DNA of 64,000 nt from Limnohabitans sp. G3-2 (GTDB lineage: Bacteria; Pseudomonadota; Gammaproteobacteria; Burkholderiales; Burkholderiaceae_C). The DNA lies in the NCBI RefSeq assembly GCF_002778275.1, contig NZ_NESG01000006.1, forward strand, positions 248,001 through 312,000, read 5' to 3'. A model generated the notes under the pieces. That model had not been told where the DNA came from. It did no database searches and was given only the letters and a program-made list of their open reading frames with translations. Both the position numbers and the translations under genes were made by a program. Shown in pieces: positions 7,123 through 16,387 of this stretch. Positions within the stretch are counted from its first letter, which is position 1; each line of letters begins with the position of its first letter.

Positions 7123-10100
7123 ATGTTTGTTCACCTGCGCCTTCACTCCGAATTCTCTGTCGTTGACTCGACTTGCCGCATCGACGATGTGGTCAAGATC
7201 GCGGCCAAAGACGCTCAGCCCGCGCTGGCCATCACCGACCTGAACAACCTGTTCGGGACGGTCAAGTTCTACAAAGAAGGCCGCGGCAAAGGCGTCAAAC
7301 CCCTCATTGGCGCCGAGATCCATTTGGAAGGCCTGGGCGCCGATCTGAGCGCCACCAGCCGTGTGGTGCTCTTGGTGCAAAACCACCGGGGTTACCTGCA
7401 CATTTGTGAGTTGTTGGCCCGCGCTTGGACCCAAAACGTGGTCAAAGGCGTGGCCGCCGTGAAATTGGCCTGGCTGCATGAACTCTCTGAGGGCTTGATC
7501 TTGCTGTCCGGCGCACAAGCCGGGCCGGTCGGTCAAGCTTTGGTGCAGGGTGACCACGACAAAGCGGCCGATGTCGCTTTGCAGCTGGCGTCCATCTTCC
7601 CCCACCGCTTTTACCTGGAACTGCAACGCGCAGGCCGCCCCGAAGACGAGCCCCAAGTGGCCGGCGCCGTGGCTTTGGCGGCCCGTTTGCACCTGCCTGT
7701 GGTGGCCACGCACCCGGTGCAGTTTCATGGGCCCGACGATTACGAAGCCCACGAAGCACGGGTGTGCATCTCCGAAGGCGAAATCCTGGCCAACCAGCGC
7801 CGCGTGCGCCGCTTCACCCGAGAGCAGTATTTCAAGTCGGCTGCACAAATGTGCGAGCTGTTTGCCGATGTGCCCAGCGCCATTGCCAACACCCTCGAAA
7901 TTGCCAAACGCTGCAACCTGACCTTGGTGTTGGGCAAGCCCCAGTTGCCAGACTTCCCCATTCCACCCGTGAATGGCGTGGTCATGTCGGTGGAGGATTA
8001 TTTCCGTCACGTTTCCTTTGAGGGCTTGGAGGCACGTTTGGTGCATCTGTACCCTGACCCAGCCCAACGCAGCGAGGAGCGTGCGCGCTATGTGGAGCGC
8101 TTGGAGTTTGAGCTCAACACCATCTTGAAGATGGGTTTTCCGGGTTATTTCCTGATCGTGGGTGATTTCATCCAATGGGCCAAGGGCAACGGTTGCCCTG
8201 TGGGGCCGGGCCGAGGCTCGGGCGCAGGCTCGCTCGTGGCGTATGCGCTCAAGATCACCGACCTCGACCCCCTGCAGTACAACTTGCTGTTCGAGCGGTT
8301 TTTGAACCCCGAGCGGGTGTCCATGCCCGACTTTGACATTGACTTTTGCCAGGGCAACCGTGACCGGGTGATCGACTATGTGAAGGACAAATACGGTCGC
8401 GAGGCGGTCAGCCAGATCGTGACCTTCGGCACCATGGCGGCGCGCGCGGCCATCCGTGACGTGGGCCGCGTGCTGGACATGAGTTACACCTTTTGCGACG
8501 GCATCAGCAAGCTCATTCCCAACAAGCCGGGCATGTCGGTCACGCTGCAGTACCCGCCCGCCACGCCCAAAGAAGGCGACAAGAACAACTATGCGATTGC
8601 CATGGAGCCCATCCTGGCCGAGCGCATCGAGCGCGAAGAGGATGTGAAGACCCTGATCGAGCTGGCGCAAAAGCTCGAAGGCATGACCCGCAACGTGGGC
8701 ATGCACGCCGGAGGGGTGCTGATTGCACCGGGCAAACTGACCGACTTTTGCCCGCTCTACCAGCAGCCCGGCAGTGACTCGGCGGTGAGCCAGTACGACA
8801 AGGACGACGTGGAGGCGGCGGGCTTGGTGAAGTTCGACTTCTTGGGCCTGGCCACGCTGACCATTTTGGAGATCGCCCGCGAATTCATCATGAAGCGCCA
8901 CAAAGGCCAGGAGAACTTCGCCTTTGAGAACATCCCGCTCGACGATGCGCAGACCTACAAGCTGTTTTCGGACGGCAAGACCGAGGCCGTGTTCCAGTTT
9001 GAAAGCCGCGGCATGCAGGGCATGCTGCGCGATGCGCGCCCGAGCCGCCTGGAAGACCTGATCGCGCTCAACGCTTTGTACCGCCCAGGCCCCATGGACC
9101 TGATCCCCAGCTTTGTGGCCCGCAAACACGGGCGCGAAGAGGTGGAGTACCCGCACCCTGCGGTGGCGCAGATGCTGTCGGAGACCTACGGCATCATGGT
9201 CTACCAAGAGCAGGTGATGCAGACGGCCCAGATTCTGGGGGGCTACTCGCTGGGCGGCGCCGACCTGCTGCGCCGTGCCATGGGCAAGAAGAAGGCCGAA
9301 GAAATGGCCGAGCACCGCGAGAAGTTCCGTGCGGGCGCCTTGGCCACCCACGGCATTGCGCAGGACAAGGCCGACGAAGTCTTTGACCTGATGGAAAAGT
9401 TCGCAGGCTACGGCTTCAACAAGTCGCACGCCGCCGCTTATTCGCTGCTGGCCTACCACACGGGTTGGCTCAAGGTGCACTACACCGCCGAGTTCTTCTG
9501 CGCCAACATGACGGTGGAAATGGACGACACCGACAAGCTCAAGGTGCTGCACGAAGATGCCCTGAAGTTCGGCATTCGCTTTGACCCGCCCGACGTGAAC
9601 CGGGGCACGCACCGCTTTGAGCCTGTGACCGACAAAATCATCCGCTACGGTCTGGGTGCCATCAAGGGGACAGGTCAGCAGGCCATCGACGCCATCGTCG
9701 CCGCCCGCAACGAGGGGGGGCCTTTCAAGAGCTTGTTTGACTTTGCGGTGCGCGTGGACCGCACCAAAATCAACAAACGGACGGTGGACGCGCTGATCAA
9801 GGCCGGGGCTTTTGACTCGCTGCACATGAACCGCGCCGCCTTGTCGGCCAGCATTGAGCGCGCATTTGAATTCTCGAACGCCACCACCGCCAACGCCAAC
9901 CAAGGCGGCCTGTTTGACATGCTCGGCGACGACTCGCACGGCTCGAGCACGCAAGAGCCTGAGCTGGTCGAAGTCATGCCCTGGGGCATCAAGGAGCGGT
10001 TGCTGCTCGAGAAAACGGCGGTGGGTTTTTTCCTGTCGGGCCATTTGTTCGATGCGGTCGAGCGCGAAGTGCGCCAGTTTGCCCGCCGCAAAATCGACGA

Positions 10101-10650
10101 CCTGATCGACAGCCGCGAGTCCCTGGTGTTGGCCGGTATCGTGAGTGATTTGCGCATCATCAATGGTCAGCGTGGCAAGGTGGCGATTTTCAAGCTGGAC
10201 GACAAATCGGGCATGTTGGAAGCCACGGCCGATGAAGCCTTGATCAACTCGGCCAAGCATTTGCTCAAAGACGATGAGCTGATCATTGTGACGGCCAAGA
10301 TGCAGGCGGACCGTTTTTCGGGGGGCTTTCGCCTCAAGATCGAGCAGATCATGGACCTGGGCGCTGCCCGCTGCCGCTACGGCAAATACCTGCGCGTCGC
10401 TGTGAATGGCCGTGCGCCCGACATTGCCCGGATCGTCAAAGAGTTTCCCGCGCAGCGCGAGCAAACCGAGCACGGCGACCTGGTGCGCGGACTGCCCGTG
10501 CGCTTGGTGCTGGAGCGCAGCAACGCGCAACTGGCTGCCCGAGCCGAGCTGGCGCTGGGCGAAGCCGCCAAATTCTTCCCGACCGACGCGGCCCTGGCCA
10601 GCTGGATGGCCCAGGCCGATCAGGGGCAGGCGCGGATTGTTTACGACTGA
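7123..10650 (+). CDS. dnaE: DNA polymerase III alpha subunit
   Basis: A 1175-residue replicative polymerase of the DnaE1 type. The N-terminal PHP domain starts at once (FVHLRLHSEFSVVD). The palm catalytic motif PDFDIDF places the metal ligands at D403 and D405, equivalent to E. coli D401/D403. An internal beta-clamp-binding motif, QGGLF, is at about residues 927-931, followed by the OB-fold and tau-binding C-terminal region. Length and start match the betaproteobacterial family. It acts in the replisome. The long open frame on the opposite strand is a codon-bias shadow. Confidence 0.98.
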   Translation: MFVHLRLHSEFSVVDSTCRIDDVVKIAAKDAQPALAITDLNNLFGTVKFYKEGRGKGVKPLIGAEIHLEGLGADLSATSRVVLLVQNHRGYLHICELLARAWTQNVVKGVAAVKLAWLHELSEGLILLSGAQAGPVGQALVQGDHDKAADVALQLASIFPHRFYLELQRAGRPEDEPQVAGAVALAARLHLPVVATHPVQFHGPDDYEAHEARVCISEGEILANQRRVRRFTREQYFKSAAQMCELFADVPSAIANTLEIAKRCNLTLVLGKPQLPDFPIPPVNGVVMSVEDYFRHVSFEGLEARLVHLYPDPAQRSEERARYVERLEFELNTILKMGFPGYFLIVGDFIQWAKGNGCPVGPGRGSGAGSLVAYALKITDLDPLQYNLLFERFLNPERVSMPDFDIDFCQGNRDRVIDYVKDKYGREAVSQIVTFGTMAARAAIRDVGRVLDMSYTFCDGISKLIPNKPGMSVTLQYPPATPKEGDKNNYAIAMEPILAERIEREEDVKTLIELAQKLEGMTRNVGMHAGGVLIAPGKLTDFCPLYQQPGSDSAVSQYDKDDVEAAGLVKFDFLGLATLTILEIAREFIMKRHKGQENFAFENIPLDDAQTYKLFSDGKTEAVFQFESRGMQGMLRDARPSRLEDLIALNALYRPGPMDLIPSFVARKHGREEVEYPHPAVAQMLSETYGIMVYQEQVMQTAQILGGYSLGGADLLRRAMGKKKAEEMAEHREKFRAGALATHGIAQDKADEVFDLMEKFAGYGFNKSHAAAYSLLAYHTGWLKVHYTAEFFCANMTVEMDDTDKLKVLHEDALKFGIRFDPPDVNRGTHRFEPVTDKIIRYGLGAIKGTGQQAIDAIVAARNEGGPFKSLFDFAVRVDRTKINKRTVDALIKAGAFDSLHMNRAALSASIERAFEFSNATTANANQGGLFDMLGDDSHGSSTQEPELVEVMPWGIKERLLLEKTAVGFFLSGHLFDAVEREVRQFARRKIDDLIDSRESLVLAGIVSDLRIINGQRGKVAIFKLDDKSGMLEATADEALINSAKHLLKDDELIIVTAKMQADRFSGGFRLKIEQIMDLGAARCRYGKYLRVAVNGRAPDIARIVKEFPAQREQTEHGDLVRGLPVRLVLERSNAQLAARAELALGEAAKFFPTDAALASWMAQADQGQARIVYD

Positions 10651-10675
10651 TCCTTTCAACTTTGAGGACCTCCCC

Positions 10676-11662
10676 ATGAAAGCAGCCTGGTACACCCAAA
10701 ACGGCGAAGCCCAAGACGTGATGCAGGTGGGTGAGCTGCCCACACCCACGCCGCAGGCGGGCGAAGTGCTGGTGCGCTTGGCTTGCTCGGGCGTGAATCC
10801 TTCGGACGTGAAATCGCGCCGGGCGCGGCCGTTGACCGACCCCTTGGTCGTGCCGCACAGCGATGGTGCGGGGGTCATCGAAGCCGTGGGCGAGGGTGTC
10901 CCGGCATCGCGTGTGGGTCAGCGCGTTTGGGTGTGGAATGGCCAGTGGCAGCGCCCCATGGGCACCTGCGCCCAATTCATCGCCTTGCCCGAGGTGCAGG
11001 CGGTGGCCCTGCCAGACGGCACCGACTTTGCCGCTGGCGCGTGCATGGGCATTCCGGGGCTGACGGCCGTGCAGGCGGTCATTCTGGCGGAGCGCTTGGC
11101 GGGTGATTTGCGTGGACAAACCGTTTTGGTGAGCGGCGCCTCATCGGCTGTGGGCCACTACATCACACAGATGGTGTGCTTGGCCGGCGGCCGGGTGATC
11201 GGCACGGTGGGCTCCGAAGCCAAAGCCGTGCACGCGAAATCGGCGGGCATGCAGGACGCCATTTTTTACAAAACAGAATCGGTCCCTGAACGCGTGAAAG
11301 CGCTCACGCAAGGGCGGGGCGCCGACGTCATCATCGACATGGATTTCTCGACCACCGCGCGATGGGCTGCCGAAGGCGCTTTGGCCGCGCACGGTCAAGT
11401 GGTGTGCTACGGCTCCAACGCCTTGGACGTCAACCTGCCGTTTCGCCCCTGGTTGTTCCAGTCCATTGGCGTCAAATTTTTTCTGGTCTACGAGCTGACC
11501 CCTGCTGACCGGAAGACCGCCGTCTCACGTCTTTCCAGCATGTTGGCGAACCACCAACTCCAGCACAGCATCGGTGCGCGTTTTCCTTTGGAACAAGTGG
11601 CCCATGCCCACCGCACCGTCGAAGCGGGGCAGACGGTGGGCAATGTGGTCATCGATCTCTGA
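10676..11662 (+). CDS. MDR-superfamily zinc-independent quinone oxidoreductase
   Basis: A 328-residue medium-chain dehydrogenase/reductase starting at the ATG at 10676, with GAGG ten bases upstream. It has the GroES-like N-terminal half (LACSGVNPSDVKSR near residue 35) and a Rossmann half with SGASSAVGHY near residue 148. The catalytic-zinc ligands of alcohol dehydrogenases are not evident, so an NADPH:quinone reductase-like role is more likely than alcohol oxidation. It follows dnaE by 25 bases and converges with tolA. Confidence 0.82.
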   Translation: MKAAWYTQNGEAQDVMQVGELPTPTPQAGEVLVRLACSGVNPSDVKSRRARPLTDPLVVPHSDGAGVIEAVGEGVPASRVGQRVWVWNGQWQRPMGTCAQFIALPEVQAVALPDGTDFAAGACMGIPGLTAVQAVILAERLAGDLRGQTVLVSGASSAVGHYITQMVCLAGGRVIGTVGSEAKAVHAKSAGMQDAIFYKTESVPERVKALTQGRGADVIIDMDFSTTARWAAEGALAAHGQVVCYGSNALDVNLPFRPWLFQSIGVKFFLVYELTPADRKTAVSRLSSMLANHQLQHSIGARFPLEQVAHAHRTVEAGQTVGNVVIDL

Positions 11663-11689
11663 GGTCCCTGGCTTGGGCCTGGGTGGCCG

Positions 11690-12577
11690 TCAATCCGAGG
11701 GCCTGAAGCCCAGCACGATCACAGGCGGGACGCGGCCGTCGCTGTCTTTGGGGAAGACTTCGGTTTTGTCGATGGCCCGCAGCACGGCCTCGTCCCAAGC
11801 TTTGTTGCCGCTCGACTGGACAATGCGGCGGCTTTGGATGCTGCCGTCCGGGCCGACTTTGACTTCCACCTCTGCGCGCGGGTTGCCCACCACATCACCG
11901 GGGTAGGTGATGTTGGGTTTGATGCGAGCGACCAAGCGGCCCGCATAACTGGCCGATGGGCCAGATGATTTGAGGGCAGTGCCCGTGGCATTCTCGCCAC
12001 CCGAAGCGCCCGCCATGCCTTGCATGCGCTTGAGGTTCTCTTGGCGCATGGCATCGGCCCGGGCTGCATCGGCTTTTTCGGCCTTCTCTGCTTTTTCTGC
12101 CTTGGCTTTTTCAGCTGCTTTTTTCTTGTCGCGTTCTTTGTCTTCTTGCGCTTTTTTCTCTTTGTCCCGTTTTTCTTTTTCAGCTTTCAATGTCTCGGCT
12201 TTTTCGGCCTCTTTTTTCTTTTCCAGCTGTTTTTTCTTTTCCAGAGCAATCTGCGCATCGCGCGCCTCCAGTGCCGGATCGGGCGCGGGTGGGGGCGGTG
12301 GTACAGGTTTGGCTGGTGGCGTGGCTTGGGGCTCGGGCACCGGTTCGGGTTCTGGCTCGGGTGGCGGCTCTTGCAGGCGGGGCGCCGCCGCCGCAGGGAC
12401 GGCGGACCACAATTCGGCCTCGGCTTGCACGGTTTGTGGTTGTGTTTTCCAGGCGGTCGCCAAGCCCAGGGCCAAGAACAGCAAGGCGTGCGCCACGCCC
12501 GCCAACACCCAGGCGCGGCCCGCACCCGGCTGAGCCGGTGGGGCAAATTCGAGGTGGAGCGTCGACTTGGGGTTCAA
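11690..12577 (-). CDS. tolA: Cell-envelope integrity protein TolA
   Basis: A 295-residue protein anchored in the inner membrane by one segment (about residues 22-42). A Pro/Glu-rich linker (70-105) is followed by a long Lys/Glu/Ala helix (110-190) and a TonB_C-like domain (about 207-295) that should bind TolB and colicins. The start is TTG at 12575-12577, supported by GAGGGA eight bases upstream and by the lack of any other in-frame start. It is the last gene of the rib-nusB-tol operon. tolB and pal, which usually follow tolA, are absent; the next gene converges. Confidence 0.9.
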   Translation of the reverse strand: MNPKSTLHLEFAPPAQPGAGRAWVLAGVAHALLFLALGLATAWKTQPQTVQAEAELWSAVPAAAAPRLQEPPPEPEPEPVPEPQATPPAKPVPPPPPAPDPALEARDAQIALEKKKQLEKKKEAEKAETLKAEKEKRDKEKKAQEDKERDKKKAAEKAKAEKAEKAEKADAARADAMRQENLKRMQGMAGASGGENATGTALKSSGPSASYAGRLVARIKPNITYPGDVVGNPRAEVEVKVGPDGSIQSRRIVQSSGNKAWDEAVLRAIDKTEVFPKDSDGRVPPVIVLGFRPSD

Positions 12578-12589
12578 ACCTGGGTTCCC

Positions 12590-13009
12590 TCAAGGTGCCA
12601 GTTGCACCGACAAGCCCACGCGGGCAATGCCTGCGCGTTGCAGGCTGTCCATGACTTTGACCACGGTCTCGTATTTGACGGAGCGGTCGGCGCTGATGAC
12701 CACGGCGGTGTTGTCGCCGTCACCCACTGAAGCTTTGACGCTGGCGGCCACACTGCTGAGGGTGGCGCTGTCGGTTTTGCCATCGCTCACCAGCTCCAGC
12801 CGCTCGTCCTTTTGGATCACGATCTGAATGACTTTGTCGGGTTGCTTGGCCGCTTTGCCCACGCTGGGCAGGTCGACCACGCTGGGCGTGATCATGGGTG
12901 CGGTCACCATGAAGATGATCAGCAGCACCAACATCACGTCGATGAAGGGCACCATGTTGATTTCGGCAATGGTTCGGCGACCACGGCCACGGGATGACAC
13001 TGCGGGCAT
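12590..13009 (-). CDS. tolR: Tol-Pal system protein TolR (ExbD/TolR family)
   Basis: A 139-residue proton-channel partner of TolQ. It has one transmembrane helix (VPFIDVMLVLLIIFM) with the essential Asp at residue 24, equivalent to E. coli TolR D23, and a periplasmic domain. The ATG at 13007-13009 is chosen because the longer open frame upstream merely reads through tolQ out of frame. It is 10 bases after tolQ and 12 before tolA in one operon. Confidence 0.95.
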   Translation of the reverse strand: MPAVSSRGRGRRTIAEINMVPFIDVMLVLLIIFMVTAPMITPSVVDLPSVGKAAKQPDKVIQIVIQKDERLELVSDGKTDSATLSSVAASVKASVGDGDNTAVVISADRSVKYETVVKVMDSLQRAGIARVGLSVQLAP

Positions 13010-13019
13010 GGCGTTCCTT

Positions 13020-13718
13020 TCAGTAGCCTGAAGCCGAGTTGTTGGCCGCGCCCAAGCTGCGCTGCAGGATGTTGGAAAACTCTTCGATGAAGGTTTCGAG
13101 CTTGATGGCGATGCGGTCCACGTCGTGCGAGAAGCGGTTGTAAGCCAGCACGGCCGGGATGGCCGCAAACAAGCCAATGGCGGTGGCCACCAGGGCTTCG
13201 GCAATGCCCGGGGCCACGGTGGCCAGGGTCACTTGCTGCAAGCTCGCCAAGCCGGTGAAGGCGTGCATGATGCCCCAGACCGTGCCAAACAAACCGACAT
13301 AGGGCGAGATGGAGCCGACCGACGCGAGGAAGGCCAGCTGGGATTCGGCCACGTCCATCTCGCGCTGGAAGCTCGCTCGCATGGCGCGGCGTGCGCCGTC
13401 GAGCAGGGTGCCGGGGTCGCTGATTTGGCGCTCCCGCAGTTTTTGGTATTCGCGCATGCCGCTGGCAAAAATACGCTCCATGGGGCCGGACAGTTTGGCA
13501 TTCTGGCTGGCGGCATGGAAGAGCTCGTTCAGGCTGGTGCCCGACCAAAACACGCGTTCGAACTCTTCGTTGAGGTTTTTGATGCGCTTGATGGCCGTGA
13601 GCTTGCGCACAATGGCGGCCCAGCTGGCCACCGAGATGCTCAGCAAAATGAGCACCACCAGTTGCACGACGAAACTGGCGTGCAGCAGCAGCGAGACGAT
13701 GGACATGTCTTGGTTCAT
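13020..13718 (-). CDS. tolQ: Tol-Pal system protein TolQ (MotA/TolQ/ExbB family)
   Basis: A 232-residue proton channel component with three transmembrane helices: about residues 12-34, and two in the second half (near 130-155 and 168-190) including VGLFGTVWGIMHAF. It energises TolA from the proton motive force. The start overlaps the ybgC stop by four bases (ATGA), indicating translational coupling in the ybgC-tolQ-tolR-tolA operon. Confidence 0.96.
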   Translation of the reverse strand: MNQDMSIVSLLLHASFVVQLVVLILLSISVASWAAIVRKLTAIKRIKNLNEEFERVFWSGTSLNELFHAASQNAKLSGPMERIFASGMREYQKLRERQISDPGTLLDGARRAMRASFQREMDVAESQLAFLASVGSISPYVGLFGTVWGIMHAFTGLASLQQVTLATVAPGIAEALVATAIGLFAAIPAVLAYNRFSHDVDRIAIKLETFIEEFSNILQRSLGAANNSASGY

Positions 13719-14155
13719 TTCAGGGCTTCCAGAACAGGGGCCGGGATGCGGCCGGGTTTCAAGGTGGTGCTGTCGACCCAGCCCAGGCGGATGGTGCCTT
13801 CGGCCAAGAGTCGGTCGCTTGTTGGGGAGGGGCCCGGTGTGCGCAGGTAGGCGCGCTGGGCAATGGTCAGGCTGGCTTTGCCCCCGTGCTGCAGTTCGGC
13901 CGTCACGATCAGGGTGTCGTCCAGCCGGGCGGGCGAGTGGTACTTGACGGCGGTTTCGGACACGACAAACATGCCGCCCGAGGCATCACGCAGCACCTGC
14001 TGGCCAAAGCCGAGCGCGCGCAGCCATTCGGTGCGGGCACGCTCAAAAAACTTGAGGTAGTTGGCGTAAAAAACGATGCCGCCCGCATCGGTGTCTTCCC
14101 AATAGATGCGGATGGGGTGCTCAAAAACGCTGGGGCTGACATGGCTGCTGTTCAT
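13715..14155 (-). CDS. ybgC: Acyl-CoA thioesterase YbgC (tol-pal-associated)
   Basis: A 146-residue hotdog-fold thioesterase. The signature EDTDAGGIVFYANY lies at residues 20-33, and D23 matches the catalytic Asp18 of E. coli YbgC. It starts at the ATG at 14153-14155, which overlaps the aminotransferase stop (ATGA). Its own stop overlaps tolQ. The family hydrolyses short acyl-CoA or acyl-ACP and is tied to phospholipid metabolism at the envelope. Confidence 0.95.
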   Translation of the reverse strand: MNSSHVSPSVFEHPIRIYWEDTDAGGIVFYANYLKFFERARTEWLRALGFGQQVLRDASGGMFVVSETAVKYHSPARLDDTLIVTAELQHGGKASLTIAQRAYLRTPGPSPTSDRLLAEGTIRLGWVDSTTLKPGRIPAPVLEALK

Positions 14156-15339
14156 GGCTGCAACCAGGCTTTCAGGCGGGCGATGGCCGTTTGCAATTCG
14201 GCCATCGAGTTGGCCGTGGAAAAGCGCACAAAGCGGGCGGTTTGGTCGGTGCCAAAGTCCCGCCCCGGCGTGATGGCCACATGCGCGTTTTCCAGCGCGG
14301 CAAAGGCAAACTCCCAGCTGTCTTTGAGGCCCAGCTTTTGGCAAGCCGCCGAGCAGTCGGCCCAGGCGTAAAACGCGCCGTCGGGGGCCACGGGCACCGT
14401 CAGGCCCAATTCGTTCAGCGCCGGGATGAAGACGTCGCGCCGCGCTTTGAACTCGGCGCGGCGGCGTTCGTATTCGGCCAGGCTGTCGGGCTCGAAGCAG
14501 GCCAGGGCCGCCTGTTGCGCCACACTGCTTGCACAGATGAACAGGTTTTGCGCCAGGCGCTCCAAGACGGGCGTGAGTGACTCAGGCACCACCAGCCAGC
14601 CCAGACGCCAGCCGGTCATGTTGAAGTATTTGCTGAAGCTGTTGATGCTGATGACGTCGTCGCCCAAGGCCAGGGCGCTTTGGCCGAATTGTTCGTCGTG
14701 GCTCAAGCCGAGGTAAATTTCGTCGATCAAGGTGATGCCGCCATGCGCGCGAACCACTTGCACGATGCGCGCCAATTCGGCCGGGTCAATCGAGGTGCCT
14801 GTGGGGTTGGAGGGCGAGGCCAGCAACACGCCACGGGTTTGGGGGCCCCAAGCGCTGGCCACTTTGGCTGCGCTCAGTTGAAAGCGTTCCTCGGCGGTGG
14901 TGGGCACCAGCACGGCTGTGCCCTCTGCGGCACTCACAAAGTGGCGGTTGCAGGGGTAGCTCGGGTCGGGCATGAGGATTTCATCGCCCTTGTCGACCAA
15001 TGCCAAACACGCCAGTTGCAATGCTGCCGAGGCGCCCGCGGTGACCACAATGCGGCTGGCGGGCACCTGCACGCCAAAGCGCTGCGCGTACCAGCCGCTG
15101 ATGGCTTGGCGCAGGGCGTCCAGGCCCAAAGCCGAGGTGTATTGGGTTTGGCCGGATGCGATGACCGCTTGCGCTGCGGCTTGAACGCGAGGCGGTGCGG
15201 TGAAGTCGGGTTCGCCAATGTTCAGAAACACCACGGGCCGGTCGGTGTGAGCGACTTCGCGGGCTTTTTGCGCGGCGGCCTTGGCCACCTCCATGACCCA
15301 AAAGGGCTCGATCCGCTCGGCTCGCTCAGAGATGCGCAT
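14152..15339 (-). CDS. Class I/II PLP-dependent aminotransferase
   Basis: A 395-residue fold-type I aminotransferase. The PLP lysine is in SINSFSKYFNMTGWRLGW (near residue 235). The NPTGT segment and the YLGLSHDEQFG region are also typical of aspartate/aromatic-type enzymes. The amino acid substrate cannot be assigned. It lies between nusB (11-base gap) and ybgC (4-base overlap), so it is read with both the riboflavin genes and the tol genes. Confidence 0.88.
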   Translation of the reverse strand: MRISERAERIEPFWVMEVAKAAAQKAREVAHTDRPVVFLNIGEPDFTAPPRVQAAAQAVIASGQTQYTSALGLDALRQAISGWYAQRFGVQVPASRIVVTAGASAALQLACLALVDKGDEILMPDPSYPCNRHFVSAAEGTAVLVPTTAEERFQLSAAKVASAWGPQTRGVLLASPSNPTGTSIDPAELARIVQVVRAHGGITLIDEIYLGLSHDEQFGQSALALGDDVISINSFSKYFNMTGWRLGWLVVPESLTPVLERLAQNLFICASSVAQQAALACFEPDSLAEYERRRAEFKARRDVFIPALNELGLTVPVAPDGAFYAWADCSAACQKLGLKDSWEFAFAALENAHVAITPGRDFGTDQTARFVRFSTANSMAELQTAIARLKAWLQP

Positions 15340-15350
15340 GGCCTGGGCTT

Positions 15351-15875
15351 TTATTTGACGCGGCCGGACTGGCGGTCGGCCTGCACTTCTGCGCTGCGCA
15401 ACTCAGGCGCCAGGCCGCCGAGCACGGCGTTCACATACTTGTGGCCGTCGGTGCCGCCAAAGTCCTTGGCCAGCTCAATGCATTCATTGAGCACCACGCG
15501 CCATGGCACGTCCAGGCAGTGCTGCATTTCGTAGACGCCGATCCACATGATGGCCCGCTCGATGGGCGAGATTTCGGCAAAGCTGCGGTCCAGCTTGGGC
15601 CCGATCAGGGCGTCCAGCGTTGGGGATTGCTCGACACAGCCATACAACAAAGCGTCGTAGTGGGCCGAGTCGGCTTTGTGAAAGCCGGACAAATCGCGCG
15701 TGAAGAGGTCGATGTCGGCGGCTTCGTTGCGGCCCACGATGTGCTGATAAAGCGCCTGCAAAGCAAACTCACGCGAGCGGCTGCGGGCAGGCTTGGCCGA
15801 GGATTTGCGCGTGCCCGCTGCGGCAGGTGCGGCGGCTTCGCTGGCGGTCTCGGGTGTGCTGGTCGAATCGGTCAT
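15351..15875 (-). CDS. nusB: Transcription antitermination factor NusB
   Basis: A 174-residue RNA-binding helical protein that binds boxA RNA with S10 for rRNA antitermination. The core begins near residue 32 ([12 protein letters not shown]); the preceding Ala/Ser/Thr-rich 30 residues are an extra tail. The C-terminal family motif [13 protein letters not shown] is intact. Its ATG overlaps the ribH stop by one base (TGATG form), the classic ribH-nusB pairing. Confidence 0.96.
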   Translation of the reverse strand: MTDSTSTPETASEAAAPAAAGTRKSSAKPARSRSREFALQALYQHIVGRNEAADIDLFTRDLSGFHKADSAHYDALLYGCVEQSPTLDALIGPKLDRSFAEISPIERAIMWIGVYEMQHCLDVPWRVVLNECIELAKDFGGTDGHKYVNAVLGGLAPELRSAEVQADRQSGRVK

Positions 15876-16387
15876 CAGGCTGGATCTTCTTCGTCGAATT
15901 CGTCGGCCAGCTCAGCCATGTCGGCGGCCAGGTCATCCATGATGCAAGCCATCTCGACCGCCACGCGGGCCGCGTCGCGCCCTTTTTCGGTTTGGCGGGC
16001 CACGGCTTGCTCAAGGTTTTCGGTGGTCAAAATCGCATTGGCGATCGGCAGGTTGTAGTCCAGGGACACGCGGCTGACGCCTGCGCCCGACTCGTTGGCC
16101 ACCAATTCAAAGTGGTACGTCTCTCCGCGGATGATGCAGCCCAGGGCAATCAAGGCGTCGTATTCGGCCCGCTCAGCCATGGCCTGCAGGGCCACGGGCA
16201 CTTCCAGGGCGCCCGGCACCGAGACGTGATCGATGCTGGTGACGCCCAGCGCCTCGAGCTCTGCGATGCAGGCCTTGGCCAAGGCGTTGGTGATGTCTTC
16301 GTTGAAACGCGCCTGCACGATGCCGATATGCAGAAATTGGCCGTCAAGTTCTTCGGCCTGGCCTTTGTTGGCGTCTTGCATGTTCAT
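15875..16387 (-). CDS. ribH: 6,7-dimethyl-8-ribityllumazine synthase
   Basis: A 170-residue lumazine synthase that condenses the RibB product with the ribityl-aminopyrimidine. The catalytic region [14 protein letters not shown] carries the conserved His at residue 92, and VPGALEVP near 58-65 is typical. The C-terminus has an acidic tail ([14 protein letters not shown]) longer than in E. coli. The ATG at 16385-16387 overlaps the ribBX stop by four bases; a second ATG two codons on is possible. Confidence 0.96.
   Translation of the reverse strand: MNMQDANKGQAEELDGQFLHIGIVQARFNEDITNALAKACIAELEALGVTSIDHVSVPGALEVPVALQAMAERAEYDALIALGCIIRGETYHFELVANESGAGVSRVSLDYNLPIANAILTTENLEQAVARQTEKGRDAARVAVEMACIMDDLAADMAELADEFDEEDPA

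Noticed and set aside
7108-10878. A 1256-residue open frame on the strand opposite dnaE
   Set aside because: It mirrors dnaE codon bias in a GC-rich genome, is rich in His/Gln/Val with no recognisable domain, and dnaE is certain.
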